Part shown: positions 9,404 to 17,792 of the stretch, piece by piece
Layout: each line of letters opens with the position of its first letter
How positions within the stretch are numbered: the stretch's first letter is position 1
NCBI GenBank assembly: GCA_017936385.1
Contig: JAGBFQ010000032.1
Location: forward strand, 41,562 to 105,561
Direction: 5' to 3'
Origin: Rikenellaceae bacterium
GTDB taxonomy: Bacteria > Bacteroidota > Bacteroidia > Bacteroidales > Rikenellaceae
Length of the DNA stretch: 64,000 bases
The notes under the pieces: model-generated
Databases searched by the model: none
What the model was told of the DNA's origin: nothing
Seen by the model: the letters and a program-made list of their open reading frames with translations, nothing else
Translations under genes and position numbers: made by a program

Positions 9404-9408
9404 CTTTG
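9377..9408 (+). promoter_or_regulatory. Likely promoter for yqeY
   Basis: TAACTTTG (9401-9408) matches the -7 consensus, with CTTG (9377-9380) 20 bases upstream as a weak -33 box. It overlaps the end of the symporter gene. Confidence 0.55.
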
Positions 9409-9427
9409 CCCTACAAAAATTATAATT

Positions 9428-9877
9428 ATGACTCTCGAACAACAAATCAGCAAAGGTATTATGGAGGCCATGAAGGCCAAGGACACCGTCCGACTGATGG
9501 CTCTCCGAAATGTCAAGAAATATATCATCGAGGCCAAAACCGCAACCACAGGACTCGCCGAACTGCCCGATGCCGACACCCTCAAAATCATCCAAAAACT
9601 CTGTAAACAAGGCACCGACTCGGCCGAAGTCTATAAATCAAGCGGACGCGACGACCTCGCCTCTGAAGAGCTGGCTCAAGTGGAAGTGCTCAAAGAGTTC
9701 CTGCCCGCACAGATGAGCGACGAAGAGCTGACCGACGCCGTGCGTGCAATCATCACCGAGGTGGGCGCGCAATCTATGAAGGATATGGGTCGCGTGATGG
9801 GTATAGCATCCAAAACCTTGGCCGGCAAGGCCGAGGGACGCGCCATCTCCGACAAAGTGAAACAACTGTTAGGCTAA
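9428..9877 (+). CDS. GatB/YqeY domain-containing protein
   Basis: Soluble alpha-helical 149-residue protein of the YqeY family, the same fold as the tail domain of the GatB amidotransferase subunit. Family signatures are the opening LEQQISKGIMEAMKAKDT, the central EVLKEFLPAQMSDEEL, and the end MKDMGRVMGIASKTLAGKA. Length matches stand-alone YqeY proteins (about 148 residues). It may bind tRNA, but a role in amidation is not shown for the stand-alone form. It lies 13 bases upstream of the BASS transporter gene and is probably co-transcribed with it. Confidence 0.92.
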   Translation: MTLEQQISKGIMEAMKAKDTVRLMALRNVKKYIIEAKTATTGLAELPDADTLKIIQKLCKQGTDSAEVYKSSGRDDLASEELAQVEVLKEFLPAQMSDEELTDAVRAIITEVGAQSMKDMGRVMGIASKTLAGKAEGRAISDKVKQLLG

Positions 9878-9890
9878 TTACCCTCGGGCA

Positions 9891-10823
9891 ATGGGCGGAT
9901 ACGGACGAACAATAGCTATATTGTTGGCAATACTCCTTGGGGTGTTGTTTTACAAGGTATTGATGCCCATTACCTTCTTGATGCCGTATCTTATCTTCGT
10001 ACTGCTGTTCATTCCGTTCTGCGGAGTGTCACCGCGACAAATGAAGTTCGGTAAACTGCACCTCTCGCTGGCTATATTTCAGGTTTTGGTGTGCGTTGCC
10101 ACCTACTTCTTGGTGCGCCAATTCGACGAGATATTGGCCCAGGGTGCCATGATTTGCGTGCTCGCCCCAACCGCCACGGCCGCCGTGGTTATAGGCGCAC
10201 TGCTGGGTGGACGGGTCGAAGTTATTGTGAGTTATACGGTGTTGATTAACTGTATAGTAGCGGTGGTTGCCCCGCTGATGTTTACCTACATCGGAGCTGT
10301 CGGTGAGGCGGTATCGTTCGGGGCTTTGTTGGTAGCGATATTGAAGCGTGTGATGCCCATATTGTTGCTGCCGCTGATTATGGCTCTCGTGCTGCGCAAG
10401 GTGTCGCTGAAAATCGCCTTGGAAGTCAATAAACTCAAGAGTTATACGTTCTACATTTGGCTGTTCTCGCTGACGCTGACCATGGCCTCGACGGTCGACT
10501 ATATCGTCAAACGTGGCACCGACCATATCTCAGAATATATCACGCTCGCCGCCGTGGCACTTGTTATAGCCGTGTCGCAATACCTCATCGGCTGGCACAT
10601 CGGCAAACGCTACGGCCGACGAATCGAGGGTTGCCAACTGCTGGGGCAAAAGAATACCATCCTCACCATTTGGATGGCTCAAAACTTTCTGAACCCCCTT
10701 GCAAGCATTGCCCCCGCAGCCTACGTTCTGTGGCAAAACATCATCAATAGTATCGAACTCGGCATCGCCAAAGGAGGACACATCAACCCTCAAGACGACC
10801 CGAATCATGTTATTCCCGAATAA
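9891..10823 (+). CDS. BASS-family (bile acid:sodium symporter-like) transporter
   Basis: Inner-membrane protein of 310 residues with about nine to ten hydrophobic helices, resembling the bile acid:sodium symporter (SBF/BASS) family. Two family patterns are visible: CVLAPTATAAVVIGALLGG in the first half and the crossing-helix motif GQKNTILTIW in the second. Start ATG 9891 follows the yqeY stop by 13 bases. The gene is followed by an inverted-repeat element and a terminator. Despite the family name, bacterial members move varied organic anions; the substrate here is unknown. Confidence 0.82.
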   Translation: MGGYGRTIAILLAILLGVLFYKVLMPITFLMPYLIFVLLFIPFCGVSPRQMKFGKLHLSLAIFQVLVCVATYFLVRQFDEILAQGAMICVLAPTATAAVVIGALLGGRVEVIVSYTVLINCIVAVVAPLMFTYIGAVGEAVSFGALLVAILKRVMPILLLPLIMALVLRKVSLKIALEVNKLKSYTFYIWLFSLTLTMASTVDYIVKRGTDHISEYITLAAVALVIAVSQYLIGWHIGKRYGRRIEGCQLLGQKNTILTIWMAQNFLNPLASIAPAAYVLWQNIINSIELGIAKGGHINPQDDPNHVIPE

Positions 10824-10840
10824 TGTTTGAGGGGGGAGTT

Positions 10841-10860
10841 GTTCTTTTGCATCAACACAA
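10841..10860 (+). repeat. Degenerate copy of a dispersed near-palindrome
   Basis: GTTCTTTTGCATCAACACAA resembles the intergenic sequences at 17343-17362 and 56857-56876, which share the core TTTGTATCGACAAAA. This copy is the most diverged of the three. Confidence 0.4.
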
Positions 10861-10864
10861 TAAA

Positions 10865-10984
10865 GAAGTTGTCTAACAAGGTGATTTCTTCGTTACGCTC
10901 GCCCTCAAAATGCTCATTTACACCGAGTAAACTGAGCTTTTTCGGGCTTTGCAAGCCTTGAAATCCCTCTTGTTATACAACTTC
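10865..10984. repeat. 120-base MITE-like or structured inverted-repeat element
   Basis: Terminal arms GAAGTTGTCTAACAAG (10865-10880) and CTTGTTATACAACTTC (10969-10984) are inverted repeats with one mismatch in 16. Inside, GATTTC/GAAATC and AAATGCTCA/TGAGCTTTT pair again, so nearly the whole element can fold into one long imperfect hairpin. No coding frame is evident. It lies between the BASS gene and a terminator. It could be a miniature transposable element, a REP-like sequence or a structured RNA; no target-site duplication is obvious. Confidence 0.6.
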
Positions 10985-10991
10985 CGACAGA

Positions 10992-11028
10992 AAAGAGCAT
11001 GTCCAAAAACTTGTTGGACACGCTCTTT
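10992..11028. terminator. Bidirectional hairpin terminator
   Basis: A 15-base stem (AAAGAGCATGTCCAA, 10992-11006, with TTGGACACGCTCTTT, 11014-11028; one mismatch) lies between the convergent BASS and M16 genes. T-rich arms on both sides allow use in either direction. Confidence 0.7.
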
Positions 11029-11072
11029 AGTTAAACCACGGCCTCAACTCACATTTCACCCCCCCCCTAAAC

Positions 11073-12338
11073 CTATTTGAGATTGCCTACTATGATGGTA
11101 GTCAGGGTTTCGGGATTGAGGTAGCGTTCGGCAAGGTCGCGGATGCGGGTGGGTGTTATGGTGCGGATTTCGTCCAGACTACGGGCGATGTAGTGGTTGT
11201 CGGTGCCGTTTTGGGTGGCCTCGATTGTGACATCCACCAAACCCATTGGCCCGTCCAAAATACGCATAAATTCACCGAACATAATGCGGCGCACGGTTTC
11301 GAGCTCCTCGGCCGAAACAAGCTCCTTACTCAAGCGTCCAACTTCGGCGCGAATCTCCTCGACGGCACGCTCCGAAAATTCACAACCCACATCCGTGGCA
11401 ATGGCCATATAACCTGCATGACGCATATTAATCATCGAGGCAAAGACGCTGTATGTGAATCCGTTGCGCTCGCGGAGGTTCTCAATCAGTCGGCTGCCGA
11501 AATAGCCGCCAAGAATATACGTAACCACCTGCATACCCACAAAATCGGGATGCTGACGACCAAACAACAGTTTGCCCACTCGGATGGAAGATTGCACGGC
11601 TTGGTCAACCTGCTCGAAGTCGTAGAGCGAGGGTGTTGGCGCAGGGATTTCGACGGGCGAGTAGCAGCCTGTCGAGGGGATTTGTTCGGCAAAACGCGCA
11701 ATGCGTGCCAAGCGTTTGGGGTCATCGTCAAGGCTGCATACAACGAAACAGTTTTCGGCGGTGTAGCGTCGACGGTAGAACTCCTTCAAGTCGTTGTGCG
11801 TCAGGTCATCATAAAGATTTTCGTGATAACTTACGCCATAGGGGTGTCCGTCGCCGAACAGCGCGTGGGCGAATCTTTCACGGGCCTTGGTGGCGGTTTT
11901 GCGACGTTCTATTTCGAGGCTCTGTTTGCGTTTCGAGGCGTAAATCGAAATCTCGTCGGGGGCATACAGCGGGTCGAGCAGAATCTCCTCGAAAGTGCCG
12001 ATACTCTCCTCGAAAAAACGAGTCAGACAGCAGAACGTGATGACCGAGTAGTCGCGGTCAAGACTCACCTCAAAGTAGGAGCCGTAGTAGTCCAATGCCT
12101 CGGCTATTTCGATGGCCGAATGGCGCGAACTACCCTCGCTCAGTAGATTTTGGGCACTCGATGCCACGAAGGGTTTGTGCTGAGTGGTGGTGCCCGCCTC
12201 GAACACAAAACTCAGTCGGACAACGTTTTGCCCGGGATTGGTGAGCGCCAACAGGCGAACTCCGTTGGCAAGTCGTTGTTCGGTAGGTTGCGCCACACGT
12301 ATGGTTTGAGGGATGGTTATTGCGGGTGGTTGAATCAT
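11073..12338 (-). CDS. M16 family peptidase-like protein, zinc motif lost
   Basis: Cytosolic-looking 421-residue member of the M16 (insulinase/processing peptidase) family with no signal peptide. Two M16 halves are visible. At the place where active members have HxxEH, this protein reads SSAQN (in VASSAQNLLSEGS), so it cannot bind catalytic zinc. It keeps the C-domain Arg/Tyr motif region (GSRLIENLRERNGFTYSVF). It overlaps its active partner by four bases (start 12338, partner stop at 12335). The pattern matches heterodimeric M16B peptidases such as the mitochondrial processing peptidase alpha/beta pair, where this one would hold substrate. Confidence 0.88.
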   Translation of the reverse strand: MIQPPAITIPQTIRVAQPTEQRLANGVRLLALTNPGQNVVRLSFVFEAGTTTQHKPFVASSAQNLLSEGSSRHSAIEIAEALDYYGSYFEVSLDRDYSVITFCCLTRFFEESIGTFEEILLDPLYAPDEISIYASKRKQSLEIERRKTATKARERFAHALFGDGHPYGVSYHENLYDDLTHNDLKEFYRRRYTAENCFVVCSLDDDPKRLARIARFAEQIPSTGCYSPVEIPAPTPSLYDFEQVDQAVQSSIRVGKLLFGRQHPDFVGMQVVTYILGGYFGSRLIENLRERNGFTYSVFASMINMRHAGYMAIATDVGCEFSERAVEEIRAEVGRLSKELVSAEELETVRRIMFGEFMRILDGPMGLVDVTIEATQNGTDNHYIARSLDEIRTITPTRIRDLAERYLNPETLTTIIVGNLK

Positions 12339-13570
12339 TGTTTTGCGTAAATCAGGGTGGAACTTCTCTCGGGGCGGAAGATGTCGGCGGCTGCTGCGGC
12401 AATCTCCTCGCGGGTGATGCTGCGGAACAACTCGGCCTCGCGGTTGATGAGGGGCAGGTCGCCCAACATCGAGTAGTAGCCGAGATTCATGGCCTTGTTC
12501 ATGATGTTCATTTCGCCGTAGGTCATCTCGGCCTCGAATTTGTTTTTGATTTTGGTCAGCTCGTAGTCACTCGGGGCACTGTTGGCCAGCTCGCGCAACT
12601 CCTCCCATAGAGCTTGCTCGGCCTCGGCGACCGAGGTTTCGGGTAGCAGGTTGGCCGTCACGACAAGCAATCCGGGGTCTACGTCGCCCGTGATGTAGGC
12701 GTTGGTGGCACCCATCAATCGGCGACCCTTGACCAAACGCTGGTAGAGTCGTGCCGAGGTACCGCCTGCCAACACATCGGTCAGCATATCGCACAGATAG
12801 TAGCTCCGCGACAGGCGGTCGCCCATCGGGAAAGCTATCATAATGGCCGTAGCGGGAACGTCTCTTACGACTTCGAGCCTGCGTGCCGAGGTTTGTGTGG
12901 GCTCGGCAGGTATCATGTCGCGCGTGAAACCCGTAGCAGGAATGTGGCCGAACCACTTTTCGGCAAGGGCGAAGATGTGTTCGGGGTCGTGGCCACTGCC
13001 CACCGAGAGGATGCAGTTCTCGGGCGAGTAGTAGCGGTCATAAAAGCGGCGCACGGTAGCCATCGATGCATCGCGTATGTGGTCGGGCGTAAGTCCGATA
13101 GTGGGCCAGCGATAGGGGTGTGTGGTGTAGCACATTCCGCGCAGCAGCTTCCACATATCGCCATAGGGCTGGTTGAGGTAGCGTTGGTTATACTCCTCGA
13201 GTACCACCCGTTTTTCGGTTTCGAGCACCTCGTCCGAGATGGCGAGCCCGCGCATGCGGTCGCTTTCGAGCCACAGGGCAGTTTCGATGTTATCTTTGGG
13301 CAGGGTGATGTAGTAGTCGGTGTAGTCGTTGTTGGTGAATGCGTTGTTCTCGCCGCAAGCGAGTTGCAACGGAGCATCGAAGTCGGGCACGTTGCTGGTA
13401 CCTCTAAACATCAGGTGCTCAAACAGATGGGCGAAACCAGTGCAGTCCGATGACTCGTTGCGTGCGCCCACTGCATAGAGCAGATTTACCGCCGCCATAG
13501 CCGAGTCGGAGTCGCGGTTTGCCACCACTCTCAAGCCATTGCTCAGGGTATGTGATTCGTATGTAATCAT
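12335..13570 (-). CDS. M16 family zinc metallopeptidase (catalytic)
   Basis: Active partner of the preceding gene, 411 residues. The inverted zinc motif is present as HLFEH (about residues 49-53, in FAHLFEHLMFRGT), and the distal Glu ligand is probably in EKRVVLEEYNQR. No signal peptide is seen, so it should act in the cytoplasm on small peptides or unfolded segments. The frame extends to 13651, but the extra residues lack conservation and the likely promoter lies there, so ATG 13570 is chosen. It is first gene of a two-gene operon, divergent from nifJ. Confidence 0.92.
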   Translation of the reverse strand: MITYESHTLSNGLRVVANRDSDSAMAAVNLLYAVGARNESSDCTGFAHLFEHLMFRGTSNVPDFDAPLQLACGENNAFTNNDYTDYYITLPKDNIETALWLESDRMRGLAISDEVLETEKRVVLEEYNQRYLNQPYGDMWKLLRGMCYTTHPYRWPTIGLTPDHIRDASMATVRRFYDRYYSPENCILSVGSGHDPEHIFALAEKWFGHIPATGFTRDMIPAEPTQTSARRLEVVRDVPATAIMIAFPMGDRLSRSYYLCDMLTDVLAGGTSARLYQRLVKGRRLMGATNAYITGDVDPGLLVVTANLLPETSVAEAEQALWEELRELANSAPSDYELTKIKNKFEAEMTYGEMNIMNKAMNLGYYSMLGDLPLINREAELFRSITREEIAAAAADIFRPERSSTLIYAKQ

Positions 13571-13597
13571 AATTGCTGTTCTCTGTATTAAGAGCCA

Positions 13598-13628
13598 CAA
13601 AGGTAACAATCCGCGCGGAGTTTTTAAA
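13598..13628 (-). promoter_or_regulatory. Promoter for the M16 operon
   Basis: Minus-strand TACCTTTG (13598-13605) with TTTA (13625-13628) 19 bases upstream. It is divergent from the nifJ promoter. Confidence 0.55.
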
Positions 13629-13642
13629 ATATAGGTAAAATT

Positions 13643-13674
13643 ATTGCTCAAACGGAGTATTTTTTGTACTTTTG
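13643..13674 (+). promoter_or_regulatory. Promoter for nifJ
   Basis: ATTG (13643-13646), 20 bases, TACTTTTG (13667-13674), about 60 bases before the chosen start codon. Confidence 0.65.
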
Positions 13675-13733
13675 CCGGATAGTTTTGAATGCAGAAAACA
13701 ATTAAAAATCACAATAACAAACAGATAGTTACT

Positions 13734-16700
13734 ATGAAAGAGAAAAAATTCATTACATGTGACGGTAACTATGCAGCTGCACACATCGCCTATATGTTCA
13801 GCGAGGTGGCTGCAATCTATCCTATCACACCTTCGTCGACCATGGCCGAGCTGGTTGACGAGTGGGCGGCTTCGGGCCGAAAAAACATCTTTGGCGAGAA
13901 AGTCGAAGTTGTAGAGATGCAATCGGAGGCAGGTGCCGCAGGTGCACTTCACGGTTCGCTCCAAGCCGGCGCACTCAGCACAACCTTCACCGCTTCGCAA
14001 GGTCTGCTGCTGATGATTCCCAATATGTACAAAATCGCTGGTGAGCTGCTCCCCGGCGTAATGCACGTTTCGGCACGCGCCCTGGCTGCTCAAGCGTTGT
14101 CGATTTTCGGCGACCACCAAGACGTTATGGCTTGCCGCCAAACAGGTTTCGCTATGTTGGCAACCTCGTCGGTTCAAGAGGTTATGGACTTGGCCGGTAT
14201 CGCACACTTGGTGTCGCTCAAGAGCCGCGTTCCCTTCCTGCACTTCTTTGACGGCTTCCGCACCTCGCACGAGATTCAAAAAGTCGAGCTGATGGAGCAA
14301 GAGGACCTCGAGCAACTGCTCGACAAGGAGGCTTTGGCAGGTTTCCGTTCGCGCGGACTGAACCCCGAGCACCCCGTAACCCGTGGTACTGCCCAAAACC
14401 CCGACATCTATTTCCAAACCCGTGAGGCAAGCAACAAATTCTATGACGCTGTGCCCGACATGGTTGCCGAGGCTATGGCAAGCATTTCGAAAATCACCGG
14501 CCGTAGTTACAAACCCTTCACCTACTACGGTGCCGAGGATGCCGAGCGCGTGGTTGTGGCTATGGGTTCGATTACCGAGACCCTCAAAGAGACAGTGGAC
14601 TACCTGTGCGCCAAAGGCGAAAAGGTGGGTGTCGTAACCGTTCACCTGTATCGTCCCTTCTCGCCCAAATACCTGCTCGACGTTGTTCCTGCATCGGTTA
14701 AGAGAATCTGCGTTCTGGACCGTACCAAAGAGCCCGGAGCAGATGGCGAGCCTCTGTACCTCGACGTACGCAACGTATTCTACGGCAAGGAGAACGCCCC
14801 CGTTATCATCGGTGGCCGCTACGGCTTGTCGAGCAAAGATACCACTCCCGCACAGATGATTGCCGTGTTCGAGAACTTGGCTGCGGCCGAGCCTCGCAAC
14901 CGCTTCACCGTGGGTATCAACGACGACGTTACTATGTTGTCGCTGCCCGTGGGCGAGGAGATTTCGATGGCCAAAGAGGGCACTTTCGAGGCTTTGTTCT
15001 TCGGTCTGGGTGCCGACGGTACCGTGGGCGCCAACAAGAACTCGATTAAGATTATCGGTGGCTCGACCAACAAGTACTGCCAAGCATACTTCTCGTATGA
15101 CTCGAAGAAATCGGGCGGTTACACCTCGTCGCACTTGCGCTTCGGTGACAAACCCATCACTTCGCCCTACTTGGTGACCACTCCCGACTTTGTGGCTTGC
15201 CACGTTCCTTCGTATGTCGACAAATACGACGTGCTGAAGGGTCTGAAGAAGGGTGGCTCGTTCCTGCTCAACAGCATCCACGATGCCGAGAACACCTGCC
15301 GCACCCTGCCCGTGCACATGAAAAAGTACCTGGCCGAAAACAATATCAACTTCTATATCATCAACGCAACCAAGATTGCTGCCGAGTTGGGTCTGGGCAA
15401 CCGCACCAACACCATTATGCAGAGCGCATTCTTCAAGATTTCGAACGTTATTCCGTTCGACGTAGCAGTTGAGGAGATGAAGAAAGCTATCCTCAAATCC
15501 TATGGCAAGAAGGGTGAGGATATCGTAAATATGAACTACGCCGCAGTTGACGCAGGTGGCAATGCCGTAGAGCAAGTTGCCGTTCCCGCCGAGTGGGCAT
15601 CGCTCACCGAGGAGCCCAAAGCCGAGTGCAACTGCACCAGCGCGAAACCTGAGTTCGTAACCAAGATTGTCGAGCCTATCAACGCGCTGAAGGGCGACGA
15701 CCTCCCCGTGAGCGCATTCAACGGCCGCGAGGACGGTACTTGGGACAATGGTACCGCCGCTTACGAGAAACGCGGTATCGCTACCAACATCCCCGAGTGG
15801 ATTACCGATAACTGTATCCAATGTAACCAATGTTCGTTTGTGTGTCCTCACGCTGCAATCCGTCCGTTCCTCGCAACCGAGGAAGAGGCTGCCGCAGCTC
15901 CCGAGGGAACTTCGTTCAAACAAGGCTTGGGCGAGACCAAAGCTTACAAATTCCGCATCCAAGTGTCGCCGCTCGATTGTACCGGTTGCGGCAACTGTGT
16001 GGATGTTTGCCCCGCCAAAGAGAAGGCTCTTGTAATGAAACCTTTGGATAGCCAAAAGGCGGAGGAGGCTCGCTGGGAGTATATGAACGGCACAGTAGGC
16101 TACAAAGAGAACGCTGTGGACAAAACCAAAACCGTCAAGAACAGCCAATTTGCTCAACCTCTGTTTGAGTTCTCGGGCGCTTGCGCAGGTTGCGGTGAGA
16201 CCCCCTATGTTAAAGCCATTACCCAACTGTTCGGCGACCGTATGATGGTGGCCAACGCTACCGGTTGTAGCTCGATTTACTCGGGTTCGGCTCCCTCGAC
16301 TCCCTACTGCACCAACGCACAAGGCCACGGTCCTGCTTGGGCTAACTCGCTGTTCGAGGATAACGCCGAGTTCGGTCTGGGTATGTATATCGCCGAGGAG
16401 AAACTCCGCGATAAGGTGCAAATCCTGATGGAGAAAGCTATTGCCGAGTGCGAGTGCTGCTCGGAGGAGCTGAAAGGCGTGATGAAAGAGTGGATTGACG
16501 CCCGTTACAGCGCAAGCGGCAGCGCCGAGGTTTCGGCTCGCCTGATTCCTATGCTGGAGGCTTGTGGCTGCCAAACCTGCCAAGAGCTGCTGGCTCTGCG
16601 CCAACACTTCATCAAGAAGAGCCAATGGATTATCGGTGGTGACGGTTGGGGCTACGACATCGGCTTCGGTGGTTTGGACCACGTTTTGGCTTCGGGCAAG

Positions 16701-17270
16701 GACGTTAACGTTCTGATTATCGACACCGAGGTTTACTCGAACACCGGCGGTCAGTCGTCGAAGGCTACCCCCATTGGTGCTGTTGCTAAATTTGCCGCAA
16801 GCGGTAAACGTATCCGCAAGAAAGATATCGGTGCCATCGCAATGACCTATGGCTATGTTTACGTAGCTCAAGTTTCGATTGGTGCATCGCAGGCTCAATT
16901 GTTCAAGGTTCTCAAAGAGGCCGAGGCTTACAACGGTCCTTCGCTGATTATCGCCTACGCACCTTGTATCAACCACGGTATCAAGGGCGGTATGACCCGC
17001 ACCCAAACCGTCGGCAAACAAGCTGTTGAGTGTGGTTACTGGCACTTGTGGCACTTCAACCCCGAGTTGGAGGCCGAGGGCAAGAACCCGTTCGTGTATG
17101 ACTCGAAGGAGCCCGATTGGAGCAAATTCCAAGACTTCTTGGCTAAGGAGGTTCGCTACACTTCGTTGTTGAAGACCTTCCCCGCCGAGGCTAAGGAGTT
17201 GTTCGCAGCAGCCGAGGAGAACGCTAAATGGCGTTACAAATCGTACATGCGCCGCCTCAAAGAGGAGTAA
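13734..17270 (+). CDS. nifJ: Pyruvate:ferredoxin (flavodoxin) oxidoreductase
   Basis: Single-chain PFOR of 1178 residues that oxidises pyruvate to acetyl-CoA and CO2 and reduces ferredoxin, the central step of anaerobic energy metabolism. In order: N-terminal TPP-pyrimidine domain (TCDGNYAAAHIAYMFSEV, YPITPSSTMAE), the transketolase C-like domain, the large EKR domain, a 2x[4Fe-4S] ferredoxin domain (CIQCNQCSFVCP and CTGCGNCVDVCP), and the TPP-binding domain (CAGCGETPYVK, NATGCSSIY, GDGWGYDIG, NTGGQSSKATP). An in-frame ATG exists at 13689, but ATG 13734 opens the conserved start. Codon choice looks optimised for high expression. A strong terminator follows. Confidence 0.98.
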   Translation: MKEKKFITCDGNYAAAHIAYMFSEVAAIYPITPSSTMAELVDEWAASGRKNIFGEKVEVVEMQSEAGAAGALHGSLQAGALSTTFTASQGLLLMIPNMYKIAGELLPGVMHVSARALAAQALSIFGDHQDVMACRQTGFAMLATSSVQEVMDLAGIAHLVSLKSRVPFLHFFDGFRTSHEIQKVELMEQEDLEQLLDKEALAGFRSRGLNPEHPVTRGTAQNPDIYFQTREASNKFYDAVPDMVAEAMASISKITGRSYKPFTYYGAEDAERVVVAMGSITETLKETVDYLCAKGEKVGVVTVHLYRPFSPKYLLDVVPASVKRICVLDRTKEPGADGEPLYLDVRNVFYGKENAPVIIGGRYGLSSKDTTPAQMIAVFENLAAAEPRNRFTVGINDDVTMLSLPVGEEISMAKEGTFEALFFGLGADGTVGANKNSIKIIGGSTNKYCQAYFSYDSKKSGGYTSSHLRFGDKPITSPYLVTTPDFVACHVPSYVDKYDVLKGLKKGGSFLLNSIHDAENTCRTLPVHMKKYLAENNINFYIINATKIAAELGLGNRTNTIMQSAFFKISNVIPFDVAVEEMKKAILKSYGKKGEDIVNMNYAAVDAGGNAVEQVAVPAEWASLTEEPKAECNCTSAKPEFVTKIVEPINALKGDDLPVSAFNGREDGTWDNGTAAYEKRGIATNIPEWITDNCIQCNQCSFVCPHAAIRPFLATEEEAAAAPEGTSFKQGLGETKAYKFRIQVSPLDCTGCGNCVDVCPAKEKALVMKPLDSQKAEEARWEYMNGTVGYKENAVDKTKTVKNSQFAQPLFEFSGACAGCGETPYVKAITQLFGDRMMVANATGCSSIYSGSAPSTPYCTNAQGHGPAWANSLFEDNAEFGLGMYIAEEKLRDKVQILMEKAIAECECCSEELKGVMKEWIDARYSASGSAEVSARLIPMLEACGCQTCQELLALRQHFIKKSQWIIGGDGWGYDIGFGGLDHVLASGKDVNVLIIDTEVYSNTGGQSSKATPIGAVAKFAASGKRIRKKDIGAIAMTYGYVYVAQVSIGASQAQLFKVLKEAEAYNGPSLIIAYAPCINHGIKGGMTRTQTVGKQAVECGYWHLWHFNPELEAEGKNPFVYDSKEPDWSKFQDFLAKEVRYTSLLKTFPAEAKELFAAAEENAKWRYKSYMRRLKEE

Positions 17271-17290
17271 GCACAACCCTCGTTAAAAGT

Positions 17291-17330
17291 AAACGGTGTT
17301 GTCCCGTGATGGGGCAACACCGTTTGCTTT
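17291..17330 (+). terminator. Intrinsic terminator of nifJ
   Basis: A 15-base stem (AAACGGTGTTGTCCC at 17291 with GGGGCAACACCGTTT at 17311-17325) with a 5-base loop, followed by GCTTTTTT. Confidence 0.9.
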
Positions 17331-17342
17331 TTTAAAGCTATT

Positions 17343-17362
17343 GTTCTTTTGTATCGACAAAA
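17343..17362 (+). repeat. Dispersed near-palindrome, copy 2
   Basis: GTTCTTTTGTATCGACAAAA shares the core TTTGTATCGACAAAA with 56857-56876. The core is itself an inverted repeat (TTTTGT/ACAAAA around ATCG). Here it abuts the T-run of the trxA terminator. Confidence 0.5.
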
Positions 17363-17388
17363 AAAGCCACCCGCAGACTGCGGGCGGC
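17359..17388 (-). terminator. Intrinsic terminator of the dnaE-trxA operon
   Basis: GCCACCCGCA (17366-17375) pairs with TGCGGGCGGC (17379-17388) around GAC. On the minus strand the stem is followed by seven T. It lies 37 bases past the trxA stop. Confidence 0.88.
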
Positions 17389-17425
17389 AGGTCACATTTT
17401 TGGTGGCTCAGTCTCTATCACTCTT

Positions 17426-17740
17426 TTAGAGCAGAGCGTTGAGTTTCTCGGCGAGTTGTGCTTTGGTTGCGGCGCCGACATGTTTGTCCACCTGTTCGCC
17501 ACCTTTGAAGAACAGAAGAGTAGGGATGTTACGGATTTTCATACGTTCGGCTATTTCGGCTTGTTCGTCGACGTTGCATTTGCCAATCAAGACCTTGCCG
17601 TCATACTCCGAGGCGAGTTCGTCAACGATGGGCGAAATCATACGGCAGGGGCCACACCATACTGCCCAAAAGTCAATCATCAGGGGTTTGTTCGAGGTGA
17701 TAAGTTCCTCGATGTTGGCGGTTGTTACTTCAATTTCCAT
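17426..17740 (-). CDS. trxA: Thioredoxin
   Basis: Cytosolic thiol-disulfide reductant of 104 residues. The active site WCGPC is at about residues 28-32, and the cis-Pro motif is in NIPTLLFFKGGEQVD. Length is standard for thioredoxin. The open frame reaches 17914, but the added residues run back into the dnaE 3' end and ATG 17740 starts the conserved fold. It lies 52 bases after the dnaE stop and shares its direction, so it may be read from the dnaE transcript or from its own weak promoter in the T-rich gap. Confidence 0.97.
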   Translation of the reverse strand: MEIEVTTANIEELITSNKPLMIDFWAVWCGPCRMISPIVDELASEYDGKVLIGKCNVDEQAEIAERMKIRNIPTLLFFKGGEQVDKHVGAATKAQLAEKLNALL

Positions 17741-17792
17741 AATAGTTGATTTTTTTTGTTTATACTTGTTTCTCTTAAAACGTTTCGGAATA

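Noticed and set aside
10841..10984. Remnant of an insertion sequence
   Set aside because: No transposase fragment and no clear target duplication; kept only as a MITE-like or structured element.
12150..12350. Short plus-strand frames around the M16 genes
   Set aside because: They lie wholly within coding sequence of the opposite strand and show no conserved motif.
13641..17276. Long open frame of about 1200 codons on the minus strand
   Set aside because: It is antisense to nifJ, has no family resemblance, and arises from the strongly biased codons of that gene.
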